Notes: generated by a model from the letters alone, not told the origin. DNA of 64,000 nt from Magnetovibrio sp. (GCA_002690705.1 NZFO01000019.1:47945-111944); one strand, 5' to 3'. Positions 36,091 to 45,376 are shown, counted from the first letter of the stretch. Made by a program: numbers and translations.

Positions 36091-36327
36091 TCAGAGATCG
36101 TTATGGCTACCATCACAAAGTCCAGGTGTTTTTGTATAATTACCGCCACAGAAATACACTGTACCGGTAGTTTCAGCTTCGTATATTTGTGGCAGCATAC
36201 CAACTGCGGTGTGTGTACCGTCACAACATGGCTGATTTTGGCTATAACCGCATGCGCCCCATGCGTATCGGTGGCCTTCCTCAACTTCAACGGCGTAAGT
36301 ACCACTTTGAGCGATCTTCTCATCCAT
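36091..36327 (-). CDS. tandem CDGSH iron-sulfur domain protein with incomplete ligand sets
   Basis: A 78-residue protein with two CDGSH motifs. Canonical motifs use C-x-C-x2-(S/T)-x3-P-x-C-D-G-(S/A/T)-H, three Cys and one His holding a 2Fe-2S cluster. The first motif reads WGACGYSQNQPCCDGTH, where the first Cys is Gly but an extra Cys precedes CDG. The second reads YFCGGNYTKTPGLCDGSH, where the second Cys is Gly. Whether clusters still bind is unknown. AGGAG sits nine bases ahead of the ATG at 36327, so the gene looks translated. It lies upstream of the lipoprotein gene in the same direction. Confidence 0.78.
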   Translation of the reverse strand: MDEKIAQSGTYAVEVEEGHRYAWGACGYSQNQPCCDGTHTAVGMLPQIYEAETTGTVYFCGGNYTKTPGLCDGSHNDL

Positions 36328-36558
36328 TATTTGAAGCTCCTACTCTTTGAATGGCATTATTCATTGCTTAGTTTAGTAGAGCAGATGAAGATGAACAAGA
36401 AAGATTAAGAGTTTGATGAGCGTGAATAATACCGGGATTTTCCAACGTGTTGGTGATAACTGCTGATCATCTTATGTTCTTTGGTGGTTTGGCTAGCCTT
36501 GAGCTGAGTAAAACATTACTCGGGGCTCATTTATTTTTGAAAGCGGCAGCATTAAATT

Positions 36559-37503
36559 ATGGCCGTGTTTGCAAAAGTTAGTGGATCAGACATTTCCACG
36601 TTCATCTCAGGAGTTGATATTGGCAAGTTTTTGTCTTGCAGAGAAATCGTAGAAAAGGTCCAAAACACTAATTACTTGGTAACGACAGGGCAAGGTATAT
36701 ACATCCTCGCACTGTTCGAAAAACCAGATACTGTCAAAGAGTTGCGTTTTTTTGGGGCTTACAGATCACTTAGCTTTTGAGGGTGTGTATTGCCTCATAC
36801 CGGTCAAGGAGTCCGATGGCAATACTGTCCGCCAGCTTTGTGGCCGTCCAGCAATATTGGTAACGTTCTTGACAAGTAGGTCTCCAAGAGCGCCCTCTCT
36901 GAATCATTGTACAGAGGTAGGGAAAGCATTAGGGAGATTACATCTTGTAGGTTTAAATTTTGAGGGATTCCGCGCAAATGATTTGTCAGTCGAATCGTGG
37001 AGGCCCCTGTTGGCGGGTATTACAGAAAATTTTGGTAGCATTGGGTTTGAGCAGATTTGCAATGGTTTGATGGCGGAATTGGAAAATCAGCTAAATTATC
37101 TGAGGCTAATTGGCTGACGACATTACCCACCGGGGTCATCCACGCCGATATATTTCCCGCTAACGTATTTTTTGACCGTGGCCGTTTGTCAGGCATCATG
37201 GATTTTTATTTTGCTTGCAATGACACCGTTGCATACGACATTGCTATTTGTTTAAACGCATGGTGTTTCGGGAAAGATGGACGTTTTAACTTCACGAAAG
37301 CCCGCCTATTTCTGGGTGCCAACAGTAGAGTTCGCGAACTCAATACTAACGAGTTGGCCGCCTTACCTCTTTTGGCGCGCGGAACTGAGATGCGATTTTT
37401 TTTAACACGCTTATTTGATTGGTTAACTCCGCAGGATAATGCACTTGTGTTTCGAAAGGACCCTCTCGATTATTTAAAAATAGAAGGTTTCACTCCAATA
37501 TGA
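36559..37503 (+). pseudogene. thrB: homoserine kinase (thrB) with two frameshifts
   Basis: Three overlapping frames rebuild one homoserine kinase of the aminoglycoside-phosphotransferase fold (about 315 residues). The first gives MAVFAKVSGSDISTF and IYILALFEKPDTVKELRFF. A shift at T7G4 (36747-36757) leads to LTDHLAFEGVYCL, CGRPAILVTFL and LGRLHLVG. A second shift near 37085-37105 leads to LPTGVIHADIFPANVFF, then the metal-site DFYFACND and AICLNAWCF. Both lesions are single-base and one is at a homopolymer. ThrB phosphorylates homoserine for threonine synthesis, so if real the cell would be a threonine auxotroph or have another kinase. rnhA follows, the usual alphaproteobacterial order. Confidence 0.85.
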
Positions 37504-37550
37504 ACTGGATTGATGAATATGTTTTGGATTAAATCTATTGGATTAGGCTG

Positions 37551-38000
37551 ATGGTCGAAATTGTGGAAATTTTTACTGACGGCGCTTGCTTGGGTAACCC
37601 CGGCCCCGGTGGCTGGGGCGTATTGTTGCGTTGGCGAGGGAAAGAGCGGGAATTGTCAGGTGGAGAACTTAAAACGACTAATAATCGGATGGAGCTCGTG
37701 GCTGCGATAAAAGGATTAGAGGCATTGAAGTGCCCCAGCACTGTTGTTTTGACCACGGATAGTACTTATGTCAGAGATGGTTGCACCAAATGGATCTACA
37801 ATTGGATCAAAAATGACTGGAAAACAGCCGCAAAAACGCCAGTCAAAAATAGTGATCTATGGCGACGCCTATCCGCGGCCACGTCAGGCCATGATGTCGA
37901 TTGGCGCTGGGTCAAGGGCCACGCAGGCCACATAGAAAACGAGCGGGTGGACGCGTTGGCTAGCCACGCGGCAAAACGATGGGAACGTTCAGGCATGTGA
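37551..38000 (+). CDS. rnhA: ribonuclease HI
   Basis: A 149-residue enzyme that cleaves RNA in RNA-DNA hybrids with Mg. All four catalytic carboxylates are in canonical positions: D10 ([16 protein letters not shown]), E48 (NRMEL), D70 (TTDSTYV) and D134 (NERVDAL), with H124 in VKGHAGH. Length is typical. It lies 47 bases after the frameshifted thrB on the same strand. In related genomes thrB, rnhA and a peroxiredoxin gene are neighbours; here the peroxiredoxin is 1.8 kb away and on the other strand. Confidence 0.95.
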   Translation: MVEIVEIFTDGACLGNPGPGGWGVLLRWRGKERELSGGELKTTNNRMELVAAIKGLEALKCPSTVVLTTDSTYVRDGCTKWIYNWIKNDWKTAAKTPVKNSDLWRRLSAATSGHDVDWRWVKGHAGHIENERVDALASHAAKRWERSGM

Positions 38001-38226
38001 TACGGAAGTTGGATGGAAGGGACATGAAAGTCCAATATTGTCAAACATGTGCCTTCACTTTCTCCCGATTTATACTCTCTCACCGTCTCGCGTTATGAGA
38101 GGGACATTAGCCTTTTGCTTTTCTTATAATGACATTTTTCTTGAGCATTGATTTAACTGACTTCCGTTCTCTGTATTGAAAACGACCAAACATGAGAGCT
38201 TAACCCTACACCTATTATTTAAATTT

Positions 38227-38454
38227 TTATAGTAATAGCCAGGGAAGTCGCTTTTTAGCGTCCGCTAATGCCTCTTTCTCTGTTGCAAACGTTAAATGTG
38301 AAAAGTTTCCAGTAACAAACCAGCCGCTTTTATCTTCACTGTCATTACGGAAATGTTCATAACCATAGGTCATGTCGGGACGACGGAACACGTCCACGCA
38401 GTGTACTTTACCCGGAGCTTCTATTGTACTCACCACGACTATATCGCTGGTCAT
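38227..38454 (-). CDS. small conserved-looking hypothetical protein
   Basis: A 75-residue soluble protein with VVVSTIEAPGKVHCVDVFRRPD, then YGYEHFRNDSEDKSGWFVTG and FATEKEALADAKKRLPWLL. The acidic middle and amphipathic C-terminal helix look like a genuine small folded domain, and similar small proteins occur in Rhodospirillales as far as I recall. No function is known. A 58-codon ORF ends 45 bases upstream on the same strand and may be cotranscribed. The gap 38001-38226 after rnhA shows nothing else. Confidence 0.55.
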   Translation of the reverse strand: MTSDIVVVSTIEAPGKVHCVDVFRRPDMTYGYEHFRNDSEDKSGWFVTGNFSHLTFATEKEALADAKKRLPWLLL

Positions 38455-38499
38455 GCATTAGCTACACGCGGTGATCGGGGGAGAGCAAGGCGTTATCCA

Positions 38500-38676
38500 T
38501 TACATTAACCCTAGACTCCAGCGCATAGAGTTCAGCACAGTATTAGGGTTTTCAGATTGCGGATGAAATTCCCGCGCTTTAAAATAGGTGTTTGTGGTTA
38601 CACCCCATCTGTCCCGTATCGGCAGGGCGTTCGGGTACCAATTAGGGATCCAAGTCCCTCTTAGAAATTTAAACAT
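38500..38676 (-). CDS. short ORF with strong ribosome binding site (58 residues)
   Basis: An ATG at 38676 is preceded by GAGGAACATTC, a good Shine-Dalgarno at six bases. The 58-residue product is rich in Trp, Pro and aromatic residues (TWIPNWYPN, RDRWGVTTNTYF, NSMRWSLGLM), which is unlike random translation. I do not recognise it. It precedes the 75-residue gene on the same strand by 45 bases, suggesting a two-gene unit. Confidence 0.42.
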   Translation of the reverse strand: MFKFLRGTWIPNWYPNALPIRDRWGVTTNTYFKAREFHPQSENPNTVLNSMRWSLGLM

Positions 38677-38794
38677 GAATGTTCCTCATCTTTTTTAGGG
38701 GGGAAGCACAAACCATGACATGATGCTTTAACTTGGATTTTCAATAGAAAAGTTTTTATCTTATACATTAATAAGTACTCAAGGTCACGTTGGA

Positions 38795-39759
38795 GGCATA
38801 AATCATTATCAAATGCTCTTTGCTGCCATGGGAGCCCTTGAGTCAGGCGGAAGACAGTTGAGTTTCACTCGTGCCGCTCAATAGTTGATTTTTGCACAAA
38901 GTGCCAAAAGCCATAAGATTAAATATCTCAAACAACTTTTTTGTTTAGACTACTCGAGCGGCTAGCGCGGAAATTCACGCCAACCGCAGCGGTGGTAGCA
39001 TTGGCGCCAATAATTCGTAATTTCTGTGACAGGATAGTTATCTCCCCAGACCAGTTGGGATCAAGGTAGAAATCCTGCGCCTTTGGTGTTGGGGTTTTGC
39101 CATCACTTGCTGTTCATTGGTTGCCGGAATTCCGGCCCGGGAGTCCAAATATTGATGTATGGCTTCTAACCCAAGCGCATGAATTGGCTGAGTTATCAAG
39201 ACATGATGTCGACGTCTTGGTCGCGGTGGGACAGGGCAAATTCAAAAGTCATAATAGCAGGTTCTTTATGAATGAGAGGGTTCCACCTATATAAAGACCC
39301 CGATTTCTCGACGAGCATGGTGTGCCGTCTACTCCAATTGATTTTTTGCGTTTACCTCTGCTGCTTCGCCAAGATGAAATTAGTAAACTGATTTGGGAAT
39401 TATGCTCACAAGCTGTCGATGTGAGCCAAGATATCTATGGGCCATCGTTGACCGACGGAATTTATTACCCTGACCCCAATAGAGCTTTACAAGCCGCGTT
39501 TGAGGGACAAGAGGTCGCCCTCGTCATTAGGGCCCATTTTTGGACAGATGTTGTATCGGGTCGTATATTTAGACTGCTCCCAGATATAGAAGTGCCATTT
39601 AATATGGATTATTACACTTTCTTTTTACAGAGACGTGGAGAAGAGGACGCGATTCAGAAGTCCTGCAATTGCCTAGGGGTCATAGGGCATGCCACAGTTA
39701 AAAAGTGCCTATCTGTTCCGCACGCGTCAGTCGGCCCAGATGAAATAGTAAAGAATTAA
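38795..39759 (+). pseudogene. LysR-type transcriptional regulator (GcvA-like), degraded
   Basis: Pieces of a LysR regulator are readable in order. A damaged winged helix-turn-helix region at 38795-38960 has LSFTRAAQ, a stop, then AQSAKSHKIKYLKQ. The effector domain starts at about 39085 with LPSLAVHWLPEFRPGSPNIDV and a HDVDVLVAVGQG segment, is cut by TAA at 39292-39294, and continues in the same frame with RPRFLDEHG, LRLPLLLRQDE, ALQAAFEGQEVALVIRA and VPFNMDYYTFFLQRRG. The order and motifs match the GcvA subgroup. Several stops and at least two frameshifts make it non-functional. A gcvP remnant lies 3.3 kb away, which may be coincidence because this subgroup is large. Confidence 0.8.
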
Positions 39760-39804
39760 TTATCGGCTCAAAAAGTAAAAATTGCAGTTATGGAAATATA
39801 ACCA

Positions 39805-40287
39805 TCAAGTTAACTCAGACAGCATTTGCTCTGCGCTAGTTTTTTCAAAAGTACCTTCGTCAATATGGATAGACTGAACTATTCCGTCATCTACTAGCAT
39901 TGCAAAGCGTTGACAACGAATTCCGAGGCCGCGTTCGGATAAATCGAGAATAAGGCCCACGGCCTCGGCAAATTTAGCGCTACCATCTGCGACCATAAGC
40001 ACATTGTCGCCGACATTTTGATCTTGACCCCAAGCACCCATTACAAAAACATCATTGACTGAGATGCAGGCGATCGTATCGACGCCTTTAGCTTTTATTG
40101 CGCTTGCGTGTTGAACGAAACCGGGTAAGTGTTTAGCCGAACAGGTTGGCGTAAATGCACCGGGTACGCCGAATATTGCGACTTTTTTGCCATTGAAAAG
40201 GCTATCAGTAGAGAGCCCTTCGGGGCCCTCTGAACCCATTATGGTTAGAGTTACGGATGGAATATTATCGCCTCTGCTAATGGTCAT
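39805..40287 (-). CDS. peroxiredoxin (Prx5/redoxin type)
   Basis: A 160-residue thioredoxin-fold peroxidase that reduces hydrogen and alkyl peroxides. The active-site loop PGAFTPTCSAKHLPGF carries the peroxidatic C49 with the flanking Pro and Thr typical of the Prx5 subfamily. VNDVFVMGAWG and a C-terminal EGTFEKTSAEQML also match. I chose the ATG at 40287 because GAGGACAAC precedes it; the frame extends 29 residues further without peroxiredoxin character. It follows scsB on the same strand after 135 bases. The reductant is likely glutathione/glutaredoxin. Confidence 0.9.
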   Translation of the reverse strand: MTISRGDNIPSVTLTIMGSEGPEGLSTDSLFNGKKVAIFGVPGAFTPTCSAKHLPGFVQHASAIKAKGVDTIACISVNDVFVMGAWGQDQNVGDNVLMVADGSAKFAEAVGLILDLSERGLGIRCQRFAMLVDDGIVQSIHIDEGTFEKTSAEQMLSELT

Positions 40288-40422
40288 TGGTGTTGTCCTC
40301 TGAAAGTCTGCTTTTGGTTTGAGATCTAGCATTTTGATGCCGAAGCTGCCCCTTTCGATTGAAATTATATTCAAAGTAACAATTCATCGATAAATACGGT
40401 GTGATCACTGCTCCAAATATCC

Positions 40423-42633
40423 TTAATTTGCAGTAGCAGGGGGCGCTCCTGCAGTTTTGAAGGCTTGTATAACCGCGCTTTCGGTTAAAATTTCAGGTAA
40501 AACAATGGGCTTTTTTGCATTAGGCCCGTAAACCACATTGAATGGAATGCCGAACCGCCCAAAACTGGCAAGATATCTGGAAATCTCGTCATTTGGACGC
40601 GTCCAATCTGCTTTCATGGCGACAAAACGCTCATCAAGTAACGAGTGTAAGATCGAGTCACGTCGCAAAACAACTTTTTTGTTCACTTGGCAAGTGATAC
40701 ACCAATCCGCGGTAATGTCGACCAAAACGATTTTCCCATCCTCCACCAAAGCAGGAATTGCTTTTATATCAAAAGGTTGCCAGTGCGCCTCTAGCTCTAG
40801 TCCGGGATCGGCACTTACTCCCCAGAAGTGTTTGTTCTCGTCCTTTACGAACAAAGGAGCGGTCAAGGCAAAACCCGCCAATACTACTAACCCGGGTAGT
40901 GAGGCTCTAAAACCCAGCCCGTTTGTGCGGTGTGAAAAATAGAGTAAAGCGATGGTTGCTAGGGCAACACTGCCGACAAATAGCGCGACGGGATCGCCGG
41001 TAACGCCTGAAAGTACCGTTCCTAACCAGACCCCGGTTCCCGCTAAAAGGAGGCCAAGAAAAAACTTAAGACGAATCATCCATGCGCCTGGTTTTGGAAG
41101 CCAAGTCGCGAATTTAGGTTGAATGGTGATTAACAGATGGGGTAACGCAAGACCGATGCCAAGAGCAGCGAACACGCATAGCATCTCACCAACTGACTTG
41201 GTTAAGGCGAAGCCTACAGCAGTGCCAAGGAACGGCGCCGTGCAGGGCGTTGCCAAAAGTGTAGCGAATACGCCACTCAAAAAATGTTCAGTCAAAGCTC
41301 CAGGGTCGAACTTTTTGCTACTCACATTGTTCGCAAATCTGGGCAGACTAGTCTCAAAGAAACCCCATAGATTGCATGCGAAGAGAGTAACCATGAGAAT
41401 CAATCCCGTAAGAAACCAAGGTTGCTGGAATTGGATACCCCAACCTATTGCCGTGCCACCTGCCCGTAAAACTGCCAACGCAGCGCCCAATGCTAAGAAA
41501 GTTGCAACAATACCAATTGAAGAAGCCAAAAAACCACAACGTATCTCGCGCAAAGTGCAATTGCTATTTGAAATCAGTGAGAAAATCTTTAAAGACAGAA
41601 CGGGCAATACACAGGGCATAAAATTCAAAATTACCCCGCCAATGATCGCGAAAATTATGATTAGGGTAAACGATGGGCTTGAGTCTGATGTGGCGGTGGT
41701 AAAATTTTTCTCAGCCCGAGGAAGTGACTCTGTAGATAGAGTTAGCCTATCTTCAGCAATCCGCTCGCCATCAATTAGTGTAACAATGAAGCTGCGACCG
41801 TTAAGTTTTGGACCTACTGCGTCGTCAAGATGCTCGACCCCGTGGACCTGCACATCAAAAAGGGCTGTTTTTCCCCCGTTGAAATAGCTTACCTGCGGCC
41901 TGCTATAACCTAGGCCGATAGGACCTTCAAGATATATGTCTGGGGCTGTAAAAGGCGCGGTGGCATGCGCAGTTATCTCAACAAATTGGGGTTTAGTCGG
42001 CTCATCGTCGTTTGCAGGATGAAAAATTTCCGCGACGTCCAGCCCATGGAGTCTTCCGTTATCCGGCACCTTAGCTGTGTATCGGTTGATCAAATGTGAA
42101 AACTTGCTTGGAGACGGGAGGCCATACGACAATTTCAGGGTTAGCTGTGACTCGTATGGAATGCAAATTTTATTGCATGTAAGATAGCTGACACGCGCCT
42201 GCACATCCGAGCCACGACCAATTGGGGCAGATACTGCGGAAATTGGAAACACGACCTTTTTGATATAGCCAAGAGTTTCCATACCCAAGATCGAGAACCG
42301 CTCTGGAACCGGCCAAGTCATCTTAGGGTTATAGAAGTTTTTTGAACCTGTCCAATCGATACTGGGCGGGAAACCTGCGCTCCCTGGGCTGCGCCAATAA
42401 ATTTTCCACCCGGGTTTTAGATCGAATTGAAGGCCAAGGCTCAATTTATGGCGGCCATTCATGCCGATAGAGGTAGTTGAAGATATCAATCTCAGCTTGG
42501 CTTGGTCTGTGATAACCCAATCTGATGCTGCATCACCTACTTTAACTTTAGCATGCAATCTCTCTTGGGAAACAACACACACTGACCCAATTAACAGGAT
42601 CCATGAGATTAGTGTTCGTAAATAAAAGCTCAT
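40423..42633 (-). CDS. scsB: protein-disulfide reductase, DsbD/ScsB family
   Basis: A 736-residue membrane protein that carries reducing power from cytoplasmic thioredoxin to the periplasm. It has a signal peptide, then a two-lobed periplasmic N-terminal region with the redox pair in YLTCNKICIPYES. The membrane core shows the paired cysteines in NFMPCVLPVLSLK and LLATPCTAPFLGTAV, and a C-terminal thioredoxin domain has DWCITCQ. The long N-terminal region marks it as ScsB rather than the shorter E. coli DsbD. Partners ScsC and ScsD are not in the window. It is the first gene of a pair with the peroxiredoxin and diverges from algH. Confidence 0.9.
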   Translation of the reverse strand: MSFYLRTLISWILLIGSVCVVSQERLHAKVKVGDAASDWVITDQAKLRLISSTTSIGMNGRHKLSLGLQFDLKPGWKIYWRSPGSAGFPPSIDWTGSKNFYNPKMTWPVPERFSILGMETLGYIKKVVFPISAVSAPIGRGSDVQARVSYLTCNKICIPYESQLTLKLSYGLPSPSKFSHLINRYTAKVPDNGRLHGLDVAEIFHPANDDEPTKPQFVEITAHATAPFTAPDIYLEGPIGLGYSRPQVSYFNGGKTALFDVQVHGVEHLDDAVGPKLNGRSFIVTLIDGERIAEDRLTLSTESLPRAEKNFTTATSDSSPSFTLIIIFAIIGGVILNFMPCVLPVLSLKIFSLISNSNCTLREIRCGFLASSIGIVATFLALGAALAVLRAGGTAIGWGIQFQQPWFLTGLILMVTLFACNLWGFFETSLPRFANNVSSKKFDPGALTEHFLSGVFATLLATPCTAPFLGTAVGFALTKSVGEMLCVFAALGIGLALPHLLITIQPKFATWLPKPGAWMIRLKFFLGLLLAGTGVWLGTVLSGVTGDPVALFVGSVALATIALLYFSHRTNGLGFRASLPGLVVLAGFALTAPLFVKDENKHFWGVSADPGLELEAHWQPFDIKAIPALVEDGKIVLVDITADWCITCQVNKKVVLRRDSILHSLLDERFVAMKADWTRPNDEISRYLASFGRFGIPFNVVYGPNAKKPIVLPEILTESAVIQAFKTAGAPPATAN

Positions 42634-42819
42634 AATTTCGTCGTAGCTCCCAAATAACTCTCAACCGGTATATACGCAGAAAATTCACGGATTTCACGTT
42701 AAAAAGGACTAGATGCGTGTGGCGTTAGGTGCAATTATTATGGCTGCTAGCTTCCTCGCTGATTACCATTGTGTGTAATACTAAAACGTATGACTTTGGA
42801 TGGGCTGGCTCCCTCGGGT

Positions 42820-42831
42820 AGGTAGCTACCT
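42820..42831. other. 12-bp perfect palindrome in the scsB-algH divergent intergenic region
   Basis: AGGTAGCTACCT lies 52 bases upstream of algH in the 249-base divergent region. A perfect 12-base palindrome here could be an operator half-site pair or part of a hairpin. No regulator gene is next to it. Confidence 0.3.
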
Positions 42832-42882
42832 CAGGCTAAGGGAGACAATTAAAATGATGAGACATGTTGGAAAAAGAACTCC

Positions 42883-43479
42883 ATGGTTGAACTGAGTTAC
42901 ACGACTAAATCGACAAAGAATGGTGAAGCATATTTATGCGGCCAATTGCTGATTGCTATGCCCGGAATGACGGACCCTCGGTTTGAGAAAAGTATCATTT
43001 ACATATGCGCCCATAACGAAGAAGGGGCCATGGGTTTAGTTTTAAATCGCCCCATTGTATCGATGTCCTTCGCCGAAATGCTGAAACAACTGGGTATTGA
43101 CGCTGGCGATAGTGGGGGGGCTATCCGAGTGCTGTTTGGTGGCCCAATCGAGGAGTCCCGTGGGTTTGTCCTTCACTCACCTGATTACCTGCAGGACGCC
43201 TCAATGATCGTAGATGATAATGTCGCGCTCACCGCAACGGTTGATATATTACGCGCTATTGCGGATGGGACGGGGCCTCGAAAACGCGTCTTGGCACTCG
43301 GTTATGCAGGGTGGGGGCCGGGTCAACTCGACTCGGAGATCTTGCATAACGGTTGGCTGAGCGTGGGTGCTGATGATGATTTGGTTTTTGGCGGGGACCT
43401 CAATGCAAAGTGGGGACGCGCTATGGCCAAAATTGGCATCGATCCCCTAATGCTATCGGATGATGCAGGTCACGCATGA
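42883..43479 (+). CDS. algH: YqgE/AlgH family protein (UPF0301)
   Basis: A 198-residue protein of the UPF0301/AlgH family. The motifs LIAMPGMTDPRFEKSIIYIC, GAMGLVLNRPI, FGGPIEESRGFVLHS and GYAGWGPGQLDSEI are the family blocks. The name comes from a regulator of alginate genes in Pseudomonas, but the biochemical role is unsettled. It is cytoplasmic. GGAAAAAG precedes the ATG. A small gene overlaps its stop (ATGA) and is probably cotranslated. Confidence 0.9.
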   Translation: MVELSYTTKSTKNGEAYLCGQLLIAMPGMTDPRFEKSIIYICAHNEEGAMGLVLNRPIVSMSFAEMLKQLGIDAGDSGGAIRVLFGGPIEESRGFVLHSPDYLQDASMIVDDNVALTATVDILRAIADGTGPRKRVLALGYAGWGPGQLDSEILHNGWLSVGADDDLVFGGDLNAKWGRAMAKIGIDPLMLSDDAGHA

Positions 43480-43775
43480 CCCGGTCTAAATCTCTTTCAA
43501 AACGTCAGACTCGGTCTTTGCAAAAACGTGGTGTTCAATCTTCTGAATCTTTGATGCGGCTGTTATTAGATCGAATGAGTGCGTGTCCCGATGCGGAAAG
43601 ATTGAACGACAACGTAATAATGCCGTTCGTCACAGCGTTGGAAACTGTTTGTGCTAGGCGGGGTTACGTTATGAATATTTTTGGTGAAACATCGAATATC
43701 GTTTACACCGGTGATGCGAATGATGCGGAATCAATTTACTCACTAATTGAACACTACCTGGATAATCGCGAGTAA
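43476..43775 (+). CDS. small hypothetical protein coupled to algH
   Basis: A 99-residue protein whose ATG overlaps the algH stop by four bases. The N-terminus is strongly basic (MTRSKSLSKRQTRSLQKRG). The remainder is mixed alpha/beta with a FVTALETVCARRGYVMNIFG segment and an acidic end, ESIYSLIEHYLDNRE. No known family is recognised. The coupling to algH suggests a real translated gene. Confidence 0.6.
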   Translation: MTRSKSLSKRQTRSLQKRGVQSSESLMRLLLDRMSACPDAERLNDNVIMPFVTALETVCARRGYVMNIFGETSNIVYTGDANDAESIYSLIEHYLDNRE

Positions 43776-43857
43776 ATGACGGCCCTGTATTATTGCGGTC
43801 AGCGATAACTTGAACTCGTCATGAATTTTATCGGATTCTAGAGCTGGAGGCTTAAAA

Positions 43858-44019
43858 GTGGACCAGAGTGCCTCTCCAATAATTCACAATCATTTGTGGC
43901 ACAAACTCTTGTCATCTGACACTGAGTCTACAGGTAATTCAATTCAAAGCCAAGTCATCTCTCAGTCTTTACCGGCTGCAAAATTGATATTCTGTTTGAT
44001 GCGGGTATTTTCTGGGTGA
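43858..44019 (+). CDS. short ORF or leader peptide with strong ribosome binding site, upstream of livK
   Basis: GGAGG lies seven bases ahead of a GTG at 43858 that opens 53 codons (DQSASPIIHNHLWHKLLSS and onward, ending LMRVFSG). The Shine-Dalgarno is the best in the region, but the product matches nothing I know and is not strongly protein-like. It ends 118 bases before the livK start, so a leader peptide for the transporter operon is possible. Confidence 0.33.
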   Translation: MDQSASPIIHNHLWHKLLSSDTESTGNSIQSQVISQSLPAAKLIFCLMRVFSG

Positions 44020-44137
44020 TAGGTTGTGGGATGTCTTAAAAGTTCGGGCTCTCGTTAGAGAGGAAGGTCTTAAGCAATCTATGCGAGTTTTTAATTGGAA
44101 AGAGTTAAAAATTTTGCATGGGACAGGGGAATATTTA

Positions 44138-45349
44138 ATGTTTGATAATAGGAATAAGAGGAATTTGACACGACGCAAAGCACTCAGCTTGCTCGGAGTG
44201 GGCGCGGGTTCGATTGCGGTTCAAGCGGCGTTTCCGACGAGGTTTGCCATTGGTGGCGACGCAAAAATAAAAATTGGTACTCTCCTGCCTTATTCAGGCA
44301 CTTACACGTGGCTAGGCGAATCGATTACCAACTCGTTTGAGCAAGCTTTATCAAGTCATGGAGGTAAACTTGGGGGGCGCAACTTTGAATTGATAAAGGT
44401 CGATAGTGAGGCGAAACCTCCCAAAGCCGCGGGTTTAACAAACAAGCTTATCGATCAGGAAAAAGTTGATTTTATTGTCGGGCCGGTTCACTCCGGTGTT
44501 GCGATGGCAATGACTAAAATCGCGCGCGAAGAAAATATGATGACGGTAATACCTAATGCAGGTGCAAACCAAGTAACGGGTCCACTCTGCTCGCCAAATG
44601 TATTTCGTACATCTTTCTCTAATTGGCAGCCAGGTCACCCGATGGGTAAAGTACTATTGGAGGAAGGAAAAAATACTGCTGTCCTATGCTATTGGTCCTA
44701 CGGCGCTGGCAAGCAGTCAGCGGAGGGGTTCAAGGATTCGTTTGTTCAAGGTGGCGGCAAAGTTCTCAAAGAGATTGGCATCCCATTTCCCAAAGTTGAA
44801 TTTCAAGCGGCTTTGACTGAAATCGCCGCGATTAAGCCAGATGCTGTTTACGTTTTTTTTGCTGGTGCAGGCGCTGTCAAGTTTGTGAAGGATTGGGCTG
44901 CGGCGGGTCTTAAAGATAAGATTGAGTTAGTTGGACCAGGTTTTTTGACTGAGGGGGTCACCCAAGCCCAGGGTGACGCGGCGGAGGGTATCCGAACCAC
45001 GCTTCACTACGCCGATACTCTGGATAATGCGGCAAATCGTAAATTCCGGGCAGCATACAAAAGGGCTTTTGGAAAGGAAGCCGACGTTTATGGCGTCCAA
45101 GGTTTTGATGCGGGCCAGTTGATTAGAGCTGGTGTTGACTCTGTTCGTGGCGATGTAAGCGCGCAATACGATATGATTGCGGCGATGGAGAGGGCCGTGA
45201 TCGACTCACCCCGAGGGAAATGGGTTTTCTCGCCTGCGCACAACCCCGTGCAAAACTTCTATTTGCGGGAGGTCCGCGGAGGTGTTAACGAAGTGGTACG
45301 TATCGCGATGGAGAATTTAGCTGACCCTGCCCGTGGTTGCCGCGCGTAG
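44138..45349 (+). CDS. LIV-type ABC transporter substrate-binding protein, Tat-like signal
   Basis: A periplasmic binding protein of the branched-chain amino acid (Peripla_BP_6) type, 403 residues. The signal has a twin-arginine motif, NLTRRKALSLLG, followed by a hydrophobic stretch, so export may be by Tat. The mature part opens IKIGTLLPYSGTYTWLG, with VDFIVGPVHSGVAM, then a YGVQGFDAGQLI segment. I chose the ATG at 44138, with AGGGG eight bases ahead, because 38 extra residues in the longer frame would bury the signal. It is followed after 150 bases by the two permeases and two ATPases. The ligand is not predictable: amides, aromatic acids and amino acids are all known for this class. Confidence 0.88.
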   Translation: MFDNRNKRNLTRRKALSLLGVGAGSIAVQAAFPTRFAIGGDAKIKIGTLLPYSGTYTWLGESITNSFEQALSSHGGKLGGRNFELIKVDSEAKPPKAAGLTNKLIDQEKVDFIVGPVHSGVAMAMTKIAREENMMTVIPNAGANQVTGPLCSPNVFRTSFSNWQPGHPMGKVLLEEGKNTAVLCYWSYGAGKQSAEGFKDSFVQGGGKVLKEIGIPFPKVEFQAALTEIAAIKPDAVYVFFAGAGAVKFVKDWAAAGLKDKIELVGPGFLTEGVTQAQGDAAEGIRTTLHYADTLDNAANRKFRAAYKRAFGKEADVYGVQGFDAGQLIRAGVDSVRGDVSAQYDMIAAMERAVIDSPRGKWVFSPAHNPVQNFYLREVRGGVNEVVRIAMENLADPARGCRA

Positions 45350-45376
45350 GGTCTGTGAAGAAGGTTCGGGCGCTTA

